Shown: piece by piece, positions 17,677 to 27,374 of the stretch
Layout: each line of letters opens with the position of its first letter
How positions within the stretch are numbered: the first letter of the stretch is position 1
NCBI GenBank assembly: GCA_009774245.1
Contig: VSNM01000003.1
Location: 1 to 64,000, forward strand
Source of the DNA: Lachnospiraceae bacterium
Lineage (GTDB): Bacteria > Bacillota > Clostridia > Lachnospirales > Lachnospiraceae
DNA length: 64,000 bases
Direction of reading: 5' to 3'
Notes under the pieces: generated by a model
Told to the model about the DNA's origin: nothing
The model's database searches: none
Seen by the model: only the letters and a program-made list of their open reading frames with translations
Made by a program: the position numbers and the translations under genes

Positions 17677-19422
17677 TCACGCCTCCACCAGCTGCAGGTC
17701 ATACAGTTTCTTATACATACCGCCAAGCTGCAAAAGCTCCTGGTGCGAACCGCTCTCTCGGATCTCACCCTTGTGCATGACAATGATTTTGTCCGCATGC
17801 TGGATCGTCGAGAGGCGATGCGCCACCATGATGGTCGTGCGTCCCTCCATCAGTTTCTCGAGCGCCTGCGTGATCAGGCTCTCTGTCTCGGTGTCAATAT
17901 TTGCCGTCGCCTCGTCCAACACAAGGATCGTCGGCTGATAGGCAAGCGTCCGCGCGAAGGAAAGGAGCTGGCGCTGCCCTGCCGAGAGCGTACTCCCGCG
18001 CTCTGTAACCGGCTCATCAAACCCTTTTGGCATCTTGTTGATAAAGGAATCCGCGTTCACAATGCGCGCCGCGCGCTCGATATTCGCCCTTGAAATGTCC
18101 TCATTGTCCAGCGAGATATTTCCCTTGATGTCCCCTGTAAAAATAAACACGTCCTGCTGCACCTGTCCGATCGCATGGCGCAGGGCATCCTTGTCAATCT
18201 CCCTGATGTCCACGCCGTCGATCAGAATCTTCCCGCGCTGGACATCATAATAGCGCCCGATCAGATTCAGTATCGAGGACTTTCCCGCGCCGGTCGCCCC
18301 GACAAACGCCACTTTCTCACCCGGCTCAATACGAAAACTCACGTCCTTCAATATATAATCGTCCTTCTCATAGGCAAACCATACATGCTGGAACTCAATC
18401 CTGCCTTGGATCGCAACTTCCGTGGGATTTGCGGGATTCACGATCTCCGGTTTTTCGTCCAGAATCGAAAAGATCTTCTCCGCCGACGCAAGGGAAGACT
18501 GCAGCGTCCCGAACTGTTCCGCGAGTTCCTGAATCGGCTCGAAAAAGGAACTGATATAATTGATAAACACAAACAGCGTTCCGAGTGAAACCGTCCCCGC
18601 CAGCACCGACGCGCTTCCCTGCCCGATAACAATGACCATCGCAAAGACAGACAGCATGTAGATTGACGGGCGAAAGATTGCAAAGGTCATGACCTCGCGC
18701 CAGTTCGCCCGGAAGAGCTGTCCGCTCTTATATTCAAATTCCTGATATTTCTCCCTCTCCCGCGCAAAGATCTGTATCAGCTTCATGCCGGAAATATGTT
18801 CGGATAGAAATGTATTCAGCTCCGTGATGCGCGTCCTCGTCAGCCGGTACGCTTTTCTGGACATATAGCGGAAAAAGAACGTCAGCGCCGTCACAAATGG
18901 TATCAGAATAAAAGAATACAGCGCCATGTGCACATTGATCGAGAGCATCACGACCGCAAATCCGACGATCTTTACTGAATTTTTGAACAGCTTTGCCAAA
19001 ATCTGTGAAAACAGCTCATTGACTGCCTCCGTGTCGTTTGACACCCTGGTCACAAGCTTTCCGACTGGCTGTGTGTTAAAAAAATTGACGGACAGACTAT
19101 GAATGTGCGCAAAGACTTCCTCACGCATCTTGTAAATAATGGACTGCCCGATATTCTGCAGAATCCATGTGTTGGTGGCATTGAACGCAAAGCCCAGCAA
19201 GAGCATCAAGGCATACAGTCCCCCGGCGCGCAGAATTCCGCGGAAGGCCTCCTCCATTCCAAGGTTCACCCCAGGCTGCCCGTAGCTGCCGATGTAATTG
19301 TCGATGGCGTTCCCGATGATGATCGGCTTGTAGAGCTCTACACCAATCAGCGCGATGACGAGCACCGACGAGAGCAGCATCATCCATTTATGCGGTTTTA
19401 AATATCCTAATAGCCGTTTCAT
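17677..19422 (-). CDS. ABC exporter half-transporter, catalytic-type
   Basis: 581 aa: six-helix membrane domain (about 1-310) fused to an ATPase. Walker A GATGAGKSS, signature LSAGQ, Walker B LVLDEATANID with the catalytic Glu, and H-loop AHRLS. The altered signature (Ala for the first Gly) together with a canonical Walker B is what one expects for the competent partner of a heterodimeric exporter such as TM287/288 or BmrCD. Its likely partner, with a degenerate Walker B, is at 25535-27322, now 6 kb away. RBS GGGGGG precedes ATG 19422. Confidence 0.88.
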   Translation of the reverse strand: MKRLLGYLKPHKWMMLLSSVLVIALIGVELYKPIIIGNAIDNYIGSYGQPGVNLGMEEAFRGILRAGGLYALMLLLGFAFNATNTWILQNIGQSIIYKMREEVFAHIHSLSVNFFNTQPVGKLVTRVSNDTEAVNELFSQILAKLFKNSVKIVGFAVVMLSINVHMALYSFILIPFVTALTFFFRYMSRKAYRLTRTRITELNTFLSEHISGMKLIQIFAREREKYQEFEYKSGQLFRANWREVMTFAIFRPSIYMLSVFAMVIVIGQGSASVLAGTVSLGTLFVFINYISSFFEPIQELAEQFGTLQSSLASAEKIFSILDEKPEIVNPANPTEVAIQGRIEFQHVWFAYEKDDYILKDVSFRIEPGEKVAFVGATGAGKSSILNLIGRYYDVQRGKILIDGVDIREIDKDALRHAIGQVQQDVFIFTGDIKGNISLDNEDISRANIERAARIVNADSFINKMPKGFDEPVTERGSTLSAGQRQLLSFARTLAYQPTILVLDEATANIDTETESLITQALEKLMEGRTTIMVAHRLSTIQHADKIIVMHKGEIRESGSHQELLQLGGMYKKLYDLQLVEA

Positions 19423-19440
19423 TTTATATCCCCCCTTATG

Positions 19441-19805
19441 CTACTCTAGAAAACCTCTTCGATCTTAGCAAATGGCAACAAGTATGAATCCCTAATTTAC
19501 AAAAAACTGTAAGTCAAACACATTTTGAGAGATCATTGTATATACCCACTCACAGAAATACTAAACTCACAAAAAGATGGATGTAAAAATAAACAACAAA
19601 TACTTCCTAGTTTTGGGGAAAAAGCAATGATTTTAACTCATCTACTTCCATTAGAATTGAACTTATTGTCATCGTTTGATCTAATCATAAGCATCCCACT
19701 AAAACACTGCAAAATATTCTTCTTTCATGTTCCCATAAAATCACACCTATAAAGTCTACTGTTTTCTTTATCTTTCTTATATTTGTTACAAACATACCAT
19801 CTCAT
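19441..19805. other. AT-rich edge of the defence island
   Basis: 365 bp without a credible gene. The DNA turns abruptly AT-rich at about 19440, directly upstream of the exporter RBS, and stays so into the broken AIPR gene. I see no transposase, tRNA or clear attachment repeat. This is the candidate left boundary of the inserted segment. Confidence 0.4.
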
Positions 19806-20869
19806 TTAACTAAAATAGTCTATTATGTCTTTATCAACATTACTACTCTTATAATAATTATCCCATTCGCTTTCAGCACTAAAATATTTCTTGTTTTCCT
19901 CTTTTCCTTTAATAAATTGCTCAAATTTCTTCCACTCTTCCAAAATACTCTTAACGTTTTCTTTTATTGAGAAAACATTACATTCTAAATCCACACAGGG
20001 AAAACGTAAAGCGTATGCTGATATTACTGCATATTTTGCATAACGGATAGCCCCACCCCATTCTTTGGAATTATAATCCTGTTTTTTATACTGCTTCTCA
20101 AGTTCCATCAATTCCTTATGTATTTGATATGAATTTATTGCTATTACCGCTGTTACATTTTGTTGCATAATTTGATCAAATACATCTTTATTAAAAATTT
20201 TATCTCCTGAATTATTTCTAGCCTCTCCACACTTTCCATTATATGCCCACACCACTTTCAAAATAATATCCCTTTTTAATATCATATCTTTATTTATATA
20301 TTTTTTAGATAATGCTTCTTCAAACTCTCCAGCTTTTCTTTCATAATAAAACCCATACTTTTCAAATATTTCATTCTGCAGCTTGATTTGCATCTCACTA
20401 TTTGCTCTTCTATCAGCTTCATCTATTTTAGTCTGTTTATTTGTTGCATCAGATATTTTATTCACAAATGTACGATAATCTGTATCACTATGTTCATCAT
20501 CTTTATATATAGAAATTACTTTCAATAAAACTTTTTTCCCTTGCATTTTCAAACAATCGTCTTCAGCATCTAACATCTTAGATAGCGTATATGCCGTCTG
20601 TCCTCCATTAAATAAATCATCTTTGTTTCAGAATCAATATAATAAGCATCCAAACCTCCATCCGCTCTTCCATCAGTAATAAGATCATGTCTATTTTTAA
20701 AATCCTCTAAGCCAAATTTGACCAAAAGATAAAGATGAATAAATGCTTTTGAACGAATTTGATTAATTTCCTCCTCACTTTTTTCACTAATAAAATAACT
20801 TTTAAAATCCTCAGGTGCCGAATTACATATGCTATCCAATATATTTAACAAAGTTTCAAATTTATTCAT
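19806..20869 (-). pseudogene. Broken AIPR-type abortive infection gene
   Basis: Two frames together encode the two ends of an AIPR-like phage-resistance protein. The first (start about 20869, AGGGAGA upstream) includes DGRADGGLDAYYID, which resembles the family's N-terminal nuclease-like motif. The second, in another frame, starts in LFNGGQTAYTLSKM and continues with NKQTKIDEADRRANSE...IFEKYGFYYERKAGEFE, typical of the AIPR core. Intact proteins are about 550-700 aa; here some 250-300 residues are missing and the junction (about 20605-20615) is out of frame. Very AT-rich. Family assignment rests on the motifs only. Confidence 0.65.
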
Positions 20870-21051
20870 TTCCATTCTCCCTAGGTAGATATAATAAATG
20901 TTTATCCAAAAACTGTAAAAGATCAATCAACTATGTTTTCTGAAATTCCCCTCTATCCTATAATTACTTTCTTGTCCTCTTAGCCTGCTGGTAACACCAC
21001 CATTTGCATGGTTTCCAATATTTTATTGGTCTAGTCGGAACTATCAAAGCA

Positions 21052-22773
21052 TCATTTTAATTCACAATTTTCACTTGCCATGTCCTCGATTTTCTCTGTA
21101 ACCATATCTGAAATATACTGTTTCCAGACAGGTGCCTCCAATACATCCCTTTGGGATTCGCATTTTAATATCAAATCCCTGAACATTTCCGGCCTTGCCT
21201 GCTTTCGCTGAAACATGGCCACAAAATATTTCTGGTACTGTGCCAATGTCAGGGGAACAATGTCCAATCTCTGCTTTACATCACCCTTTGCATACCAAAT
21301 ACCATGTCTGAATGTCTCCGCTGTGTTTGTATCAATCCTCACTGCTATAAACATGCCATACACTGGCTTGTTATATTTTAGAACCGCATCTGACACATGG
21401 CGTCTCACCGGTTCTCCTTCCATCGCTTCCTGCCTTGAGGAAGTCGACATTGTCACTTCTGTCAATATCACAAAATCATCAAATTCGCAATACAAATCCC
21501 CCTTGCCTCCGCCTGCTGCCGAGACCGGCAAAAAATCAGAATCCAGTCTAAATCCTCGCACCTCATATGGTTTGTTTATCAGATGATTTATTGCCAGGGC
21601 AGCGCGCCATAGAACCCATTCTAAATATGCCGGAGTCTCATCTTTGGGAACCTCAATGGCACTGTCCTCGTCATAGACCAGCTTTCCGCCGCCCTTGATC
21701 AGAACTGACATATAATCCGCAATTTCCCTCCATTGATTTTTCTGATCCTTTGCATATTGAACCTCATCTGTCTGGGATAAAATCGTTTCAAGTCTCCGTC
21801 TGGCAATATTGATTTCCACTGCGGTTGTCAGCGGTAAATCTGAAATATCAAAGACTATATGACGTTCCCTCATCTGTTTTGTCAAGTCATCAAGTACTAC
21901 CTGGGCTGTATTAATATCATCAGTAGGCAATGATGCCCCATTACAGAGCACTCTAAGCTGTTCCATGAGAGGATTTGCACTCGCAGAACTTTTTGCCAGC
22001 CTCTCGGCAAGTACATGTTTTGTGGGTACGATCGCAAGACCTCTGCCCTTTCGCTGCAGTATCCCTGAAATTCGAAGATATCTCATATTCATATCACTGT
22101 ATTCATAAAAATTTTCCGTTTTTTTAGAATAGTTTTTACCGCGCTCTGCAATCTCTTTTTTATCAAAAGCCCGTTTCGCTGGCGCCTCTGATCGTCTCTC
22201 TCTGAGATCTAGTATCCTGTCGACCACTTCCTCTAAATGATCGCACGGGCTAGTCGTCTGCACCCACAAGGCAAATTCAATTCTGGTGATCTCAGATGTT
22301 CCTGTGCGTTTTTCCAGCTCTAGCATGATAGAAAGCAACCACCTCAACGGGGAAAAATAGCATTTCCCATCCATAACCGGAAACTGCTCCACACTCATAG
22401 CGCGAAGATAACACTCCTGAATTGCCGAATACGTATCAGCCTTCAAAAACATCCTGCCAAATGGAGTAATATCATCCAATGCCCCGAGTTCTTCCTGCTT
22501 TCCGTCTTTTTTATTTAGTTTGGGATAGATCAGTCCATTTTTGGCAAACATCAATCTCCATTTTCTTGCATGACTCCCTGATTCATCCTTGCCGTCCTCA
22601 TTTTGAATAATCCCCTTTTCATCTAAGAGTCTCATAAAACCAATGTCATTTTCCCGTCCTCGGAGCCTTCCGACATAAGCAGAATTAGCAAAAACGCGAA
22701 ACCCCTCCCAAATACGATTCGGATTGCGCAGACCTGTATTCCCTACCTGCCATATATCAACCTGTTCCCGCAT
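21052..22773 (-). CDS. AlwI-family type IIS restriction endonuclease
   Basis: 573 aa, RBS GGAGG. The C-terminal region contains GGGKGDLYCEFDDFVILTEVT (about 435-455, split here only for reading), a PD-(D/E)XK nuclease core of the kind in the AlwI/PleI/BspD6I family: Asp in KGD and Glu in TEVT are the presumed metal ligands. The N-terminal ~300 residues would be the DNA-recognition part. Such enzymes cut a few bases outside short asymmetric sites. It directly follows the fused methyltransferase, as expected for a restriction-modification pair. Recognition sequence cannot be read from the protein. Confidence 0.8.
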   Translation of the reverse strand: MREQVDIWQVGNTGLRNPNRIWEGFRVFANSAYVGRLRGRENDIGFMRLLDEKGIIQNEDGKDESGSHARKWRLMFAKNGLIYPKLNKKDGKQEELGALDDITPFGRMFLKADTYSAIQECYLRAMSVEQFPVMDGKCYFSPLRWLLSIMLELEKRTGTSEITRIEFALWVQTTSPCDHLEEVVDRILDLRERRSEAPAKRAFDKKEIAERGKNYSKKTENFYEYSDMNMRYLRISGILQRKGRGLAIVPTKHVLAERLAKSSASANPLMEQLRVLCNGASLPTDDINTAQVVLDDLTKQMRERHIVFDISDLPLTTAVEINIARRRLETILSQTDEVQYAKDQKNQWREIADYMSVLIKGGGKLVYDEDSAIEVPKDETPAYLEWVLWRAALAINHLINKPYEVRGFRLDSDFLPVSAAGGGKGDLYCEFDDFVILTEVTMSTSSRQEAMEGEPVRRHVSDAVLKYNKPVYGMFIAVRIDTNTAETFRHGIWYAKGDVKQRLDIVPLTLAQYQKYFVAMFQRKQARPEMFRDLILKCESQRDVLEAPVWKQYISDMVTEKIEDMASENCELK

Positions 22774-22791
22774 AATAATATCCTCCGTTTA

Positions 22792-22844
22792 GGAGCTGCA
22801 GAAAAATGCACAGTAAACAGCATTGGTTATTTTTCTACAGCTCC
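22792..22844. repeat. Dispersed inverted repeat, copy 1
   Basis: 16-nt arms at 22792-22807 (starting GGAGCTGCAG) and 22829-22844 (ending CTACAGCTCC) pair with one mismatch around a 21-nt loop. It sits exactly between methyltransferase stop and endonuclease RBS. A close relative lies at 59063-59125. It may act as transcript-stabilising or attenuating hairpin, or be a small mobile repeat. Confidence 0.7.
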
Positions 22845-24737
22845 TCAATATGCAACAAATAAATATTCCTGCACCCTATTCCGATTTGTCTTCGTCGCTT
22901 TCTGATTGCCAAAACAATATGTATAATCAATCGGTACTACTTCCACATGCTCCTTATACTTTGCCAACAAGGCCACCATCTCGTCCTGTGTCGGCTGGCT
23001 GTTTGAAGAGTAAGATACAATAAGGACACTTTCAGAAAATTTCTTAAATAGCTGATCAAAGGCCGCCGCCGCCCCCTTTCGTGTCGAAAAGGGTGTAGGA
23101 TATGACTTAAACTTTTTCGTCAGCGTGTCCTGCTGGATCTCAACGCCCTTCCAATCTCTGGCAAGTCCCTCTACAAAATGATACCTCCGCACATACTCAT
23201 TATCTGACAAGGGTGAATAATACGGGGGATCGATATAAACCAAATCGGGATGCTCTGCCCTCAGCTCCATCGCGTCCCCATGTCTTGATCTATTTTGTTT
23301 ACCGTTGTCAAAAACTGCTTTATTGATCGCAACAACAGCCTCCAAAAATTGCTGTTCCAGTGTTTTTTTCAGATCTTTCCTGCCATCATCATACCGCGCG
23401 CCCGTATAAGTGAAAATACCCCGAGGTCGCTTTTTTGTGCAGGCTCTAATCAACGCCGACATGGCAATAGCCTGTTTATACGGCTCTTTGATCTCTGCAA
23501 TATTCATTCGCAGTGTATCAATCAAATGGTTGTCAGCATCAGAATAATACAATCCTTGAAACGTAGTTGACACAAAATGGTCAGATTCCTTTTGGGAAAC
23601 CAGTAATTCTTTTGCTTCCTCCAAAGGCAGTGTCACATGGCTGTTCTCGATCATTGCCTTTGTAAAAGCTGCCGACATGTCCATATAATCATTGCTAATC
23701 ACAGCCTTGCCCTGCGTTTTGAACATATATCCCACGATACCGGAACCTGAAAATAAGTCAACAACAGTGTCAAAATGAAACTGTGAACAGACTGCCCATA
23801 TTTGCGGCAATAACTTACTCTTGGAACCCATAAACCTTGTCGATGGATACTTTAGCACCTGTTCGGGCAATGCGTCCGGAACCACTTGCAGCATAACCTT
23901 TCTTTTGGGCGGAATCATCACAATGACATCCTCCCCTTTTCGTTTACTGCCATTGCAGGAGATATACCTCTTTGTTTGAACCACCTCTATCTTATATGGC
24001 GCATACAATTCATGCACAAGTGGATGATTTGAATTTGTCAGTACAACGTGGCACCCCAATTCCTGCAGGCGTCTGACTTCCTTTGCCAATTCTACATGAT
24101 CTTCCTCATAGAACTGCTCTTTTGTATAGCGCTTAAAATCAGCATACTCTGAAATCGGCAGATATGGCGGATCTAAAAAAATAAAATCCCCTTCTCTGGC
24201 ATAATCTCTTAGAACTGACACATAATTTCCGCACACAATAACTGCCTGTTTCAATATCTCTGACGCGGCGTATAAAGCATCCTTATCACAATAATTGGGG
24301 GATTTATACTTTCCATAAGGGACATTAAACTGCCCATTCTTATTGACTCTGTACAATCCATTAAAACATGTTTTATTTAAATAAAGCATCCTGGCTGCTG
24401 CCTGTGCTTTGGATAGTCCAATCCAGTCCAATTCACGCGCAGCATAAAAATCCTCTTTTGTGTTTTTATATTGACTTAAATATCCTATTACCTCATCAAC
24501 ATGGTCTGCAACCTCACGATACATATTAATCAGTTCGGGATTGCTGTCCGCGATGACAGCCTGCTCGGGATTCAGCGCAAAAAAGAGCGCGCCACCCCCC
24601 ACAAATGGTTCTATATATTTCCCATAGCTTTCAGGCACTTTGGGCATAATACTATTTAGCAATTGTGTTTTTCCGCCTGCCCATTTCAAAATAGGCTTCG
24701 CCTGAACAATCTTTTCTTTTCTAACCACTTGTTCCAT
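22845..24737 (-). CDS. Fused double adenine-N6 DNA methyltransferase
   Basis: 630 aa made of two Dam-like methyltransferase domains. Domain 1 (about 1-275): WAGGKTQLL, SAM motif PFVGGGALFFAL and catalytic DPPYLP. Domain 2 (about 295-630): FMGSKSKLL, SAM motif DLFSGSGIVGY and catalytic DPPYYSP. This two-domain layout is that of M.FokI, where each half methylates adenine on one strand of an asymmetric site, matching the adjacent type IIS endonuclease. Cytoplasmic; protects host DNA. RBS GAGGAAA. 71 bp precede the endonuclease gene. Confidence 0.88.
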   Translation of the reverse strand: MEQVVRKEKIVQAKPILKWAGGKTQLLNSIMPKVPESYGKYIEPFVGGGALFFALNPEQAVIADSNPELINMYREVADHVDEVIGYLSQYKNTKEDFYAARELDWIGLSKAQAAARMLYLNKTCFNGLYRVNKNGQFNVPYGKYKSPNYCDKDALYAASEILKQAVIVCGNYVSVLRDYAREGDFIFLDPPYLPISEYADFKRYTKEQFYEEDHVELAKEVRRLQELGCHVVLTNSNHPLVHELYAPYKIEVVQTKRYISCNGSKRKGEDVIVMIPPKRKVMLQVVPDALPEQVLKYPSTRFMGSKSKLLPQIWAVCSQFHFDTVVDLFSGSGIVGYMFKTQGKAVISNDYMDMSAAFTKAMIENSHVTLPLEEAKELLVSQKESDHFVSTTFQGLYYSDADNHLIDTLRMNIAEIKEPYKQAIAMSALIRACTKKRPRGIFTYTGARYDDGRKDLKKTLEQQFLEAVVAINKAVFDNGKQNRSRHGDAMELRAEHPDLVYIDPPYYSPLSDNEYVRRYHFVEGLARDWKGVEIQQDTLTKKFKSYPTPFSTRKGAAAAFDQLFKKFSESVLIVSYSSNSQPTQDEMVALLAKYKEHVEVVPIDYTYCFGNQKATKTNRNRVQEYLFVAY

Positions 24738-24806
24738 ATCTTTTATTTCCTCATAGTGTTTTCACTTGTTTCATGTTTTTATTAGGTAAGTATACCATGA
24801 TCGTTT

Positions 24807-25511
24807 TTAAATGGCTAGCTTTTCAAGAATAAAAATGTATTCGTGCGCAAGCATCAAAAACTTTCGCTCACACCTTTCCCAATAATCTGTTGATCTGCAA
24901 TTATGCTGCTCCTTAATCACTATTTCCTTTAAAACAAACCCTTCCTCAACAAATTTCTGCATAGAATACATTCCCAGTGGCAAAACATAGCCATTTTGAC
25001 GAATATCACCAATCATAAAAGCACAGATTCCATTATCTTTCAATACGCGAAAAGACTCCTTTGCCACTTCTGACAAAGCAGATAAAAAATCTTTGTATGA
25101 TAAGTGCGATAGATCTTCCTTAATTTCCTTGCTATATTGAATGATATCTGCATATGGGGGATGCGTACAAACCAAGTCCATACTTTGATTTTTAATAAAT
25201 GATAAATCGCATGCATTACCTTCCTTGATAAAAATTCTCGAAGTTTCCGAACAGGTAAATTGAAGATTTGACTTAGACAATTTAATGGAATCCGGATTAA
25301 TATCAACGCCAATCGCGTTTCTGCCCAAAAGTTTTGCTTCTATTAATGTTGTTCCGCTTCCTAAAAACTGATCCAATATCCAATCATTCTTTTTAGAATA
25401 TCTCAAAATTAAATTCCTTGGTATATATGGCGACCAATTACCTCGATAACCTCCAGAATGCGTTGCCCATCTCCCCCTATCAGGAAATGACCAAATCGTA
25501 GTATTTTCCAA
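24807..25511 (-). CDS. DNA methyltransferase (amino-MTase type)
   Basis: 234 aa. SAM motif DQFLGSGTTLIEAKLLGR (about 46-63) precedes the catalytic-type THPPYADIIQYS (about 116-127), with no target-recognition domain between them, and a conserved tail with KEQHNCRSTDYWE. HPPY instead of D/S/NPPY is compatible with N6-adenine or N4-cytosine transfer. The only start near the domain edge is TTG 25511, so the start is uncertain. Much more AT-rich than the exporter gene 24 bp upstream and than the next methyltransferase. It may be an extra protective methylase of this restriction system or a remnant of another one. Confidence 0.75.
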   Translation of the reverse strand: MENTTIWSFPDRGRWATHSGGYRGNWSPYIPRNLILRYSKKNDWILDQFLGSGTTLIEAKLLGRNAIGVDINPDSIKLSKSNLQFTCSETSRIFIKEGNACDLSFIKNQSMDLVCTHPPYADIIQYSKEIKEDLSHLSYKDFLSALSEVAKESFRVLKDNGICAFMIGDIRQNGYVLPLGMYSMQKFVEEGFVLKEIVIKEQHNCRSTDYWERCERKFLMLAHEYIFILEKLAI

Positions 25512-25534
25512 TTTAAAATTTTCAGGATTATTTA

Positions 25535-27322
25535 TTATATTGTTCCCTCCTTACAAAACAGTTTTTTCGCCGCCTCGAGCTGCTGTTTTTCAAACATATC
25601 CTTATAAATACCGCCGAGCTCCATCAGTTCCCTGTGATTGCCGCACTCTTTCGCCTCCCCGTCCTCGAGCACCAAGATCACATCGGCGTTCTGTATCGTG
25701 GAGATGCGGTGCGCGATTAAGATTGTGGTCTTTCCGCGCCTGTTTTCCTTCAGGTTTTTCAGTATTTTCTCCTCTGTATCCGTGTCCACGGCGGAGAGTG
25801 CGTCATCAAGAATCAGTATCGGCGCGTCTTTTTTCAATGCACGCGCGATCGAGCTGCGCTGCTTCTGACCGCCGGACAGGGTTACGCCGCGCTCACCCAC
25901 GATCGTATCGTAGCCGTCTGGAAACGCGATGATATTGTCGTGAATGCACGCGGTCTTGGTCGCCCTGATAATCTCGTCCATCTCCTCGTTGTCCGTTCCA
26001 AAGGCGATGTTGGATTTGAGGGTATCAGAAAACAGGAAATTATCCTGTGGCACATAAGCAATGTTTTCACGCAGGGTTTTCAGCGGAATGCTGTTGATAT
26101 CCATTCCGTCAATAAAGATCATACCCGGCTTGACATCATAGAGATGCAGCAGCAGATTGACGAGCGTCGATTTGCCGTTCCCTGTGCGCCCAATGACGGC
26201 GAGCGTCGTTCCCGCCTTGATATCCAGGCTGATATCTTTTAACGTCGGCTCACTGTGTCCCCTGTGAATAAATGTAAGATGCCTTAACCGTATATCCCCC
26301 CTGATTTTCCTGATCTGGTCTGCCTTTGCCACATCTGTCCGGTCGGCAATCTCCGGCTTTTCCTCAAATACTTCCTGTATACGCCTGATTCCCGCGCCGC
26401 CCTGCGAAAACGCGTTGATCGCCTCACCGCAGGCGAGCATCGGCCACACGAGCATGGTGATGTACTGGTTAAACGCGACAAAGCGCCCGATCGTGATCTC
26501 TCCGGCAAGCGCGAGATATCCGCCGTACAGGAGCGTGAGCAGGCTGCTGATGCCGATCACCACGTCGAGCAGCGGAATGACGACCGATTCCATCTGGGCG
26601 ATTCTGAGGTTCTTCTTTTTCGCATTGGCATTCGCCTTTGCAAACGCTTTGATCTGCGACCGCTCGCGCACAAACGCCTTCACGACGCGCACGCCCGAAA
26701 AGCTCTCCTGCACAAAATCCGTGAGATCGGACACGGCCTCCTGACGCTCCAGATAGCGTTTTTGCATTATTTTTCCATAATACAGTTCCCCAAACGCGAT
26801 AAAAATCATCGGAATGATGGCGACAAGTGTCAGTTTGAGATTGACATAGACCATCATCTGTCCGATCACCATCACGGTCATGACCACCGCGTCAAACGCC
26901 GCAATGACAGCCGGACCGATCGCCATGCGCACCGCGTTCAGGTCGCTTGTAAAGCGCGTCATGAGATCGCCCGTCTTGTGCTCGTTATAGTATTCCACGT
27001 CAAGCGTTTCCAGATGTTCAAACATATTGTCGCGGATCTCGTGCTCGATCGACCGCGACGCCCCGAAAATAAAATAGCGCCACAAAAAGCGCCCCACCGC
27101 CAGCGTCAGACCGATTCCGAGAATGATGCCGATATTTCGCAGCACGCCGTCCATGTCCATCGTGTGCGCGGCAAGACCGTCCGTGATGATGCCTGTCACT
27201 TTCGGGATATACAGATTGGCGAAATCAAGTATGAATAATGTAATGATTCCGCCGATATACTGCCATTTGTGCCGTTTAATATACTTCCAGATAAACCGAA
27301 CCTGTTCCATGTTCTCTGTCAA
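25535..27322 (-). CDS. ABC exporter half-transporter, degenerate-type
   Basis: 595 aa (TTG 27322; ATG 27310 is an alternative). Six membrane helices followed by an ATPase: Walker A GRTGNGKST, signature LSGGQ, Walker B LILDDALSAVD with Asp in place of the catalytic Glu, H-loop AHRIS. The Asp is characteristic of the non-catalytic half of heterodimeric exporters (YheI/TM287 type). Partner is very probably the gene at 17677-19422; the ancestral operon has been split. Its last codons (CKEGTI) overlap what looks like a former RBS, AAGGAGGG. Confidence 0.88.
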   Translation of the reverse strand: MTENMEQVRFIWKYIKRHKWQYIGGIITLFILDFANLYIPKVTGIITDGLAAHTMDMDGVLRNIGIILGIGLTLAVGRFLWRYFIFGASRSIEHEIRDNMFEHLETLDVEYYNEHKTGDLMTRFTSDLNAVRMAIGPAVIAAFDAVVMTVMVIGQMMVYVNLKLTLVAIIPMIFIAFGELYYGKIMQKRYLERQEAVSDLTDFVQESFSGVRVVKAFVRERSQIKAFAKANANAKKKNLRIAQMESVVIPLLDVVIGISSLLTLLYGGYLALAGEITIGRFVAFNQYITMLVWPMLACGEAINAFSQGGAGIRRIQEVFEEKPEIADRTDVAKADQIRKIRGDIRLRHLTFIHRGHSEPTLKDISLDIKAGTTLAVIGRTGNGKSTLVNLLLHLYDVKPGMIFIDGMDINSIPLKTLRENIAYVPQDNFLFSDTLKSNIAFGTDNEEMDEIIRATKTACIHDNIIAFPDGYDTIVGERGVTLSGGQKQRSSIARALKKDAPILILDDALSAVDTDTEEKILKNLKENRRGKTTILIAHRISTIQNADVILVLEDGEAKECGNHRELMELGGIYKDMFEKQQLEAAKKLFCKEGTI

Positions 27323-27374
27323 TGTCCTTTCGTTTCATACTTCATCGGATAACCGCGCCTCTGCAAACACCGAT

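Noticed and set aside
23200..24737. Two separate dam genes joined by an assembly error
   Set aside because: The reading frame is continuous with a plausible linker, and the double-domain layout is known from FokI-type systems.
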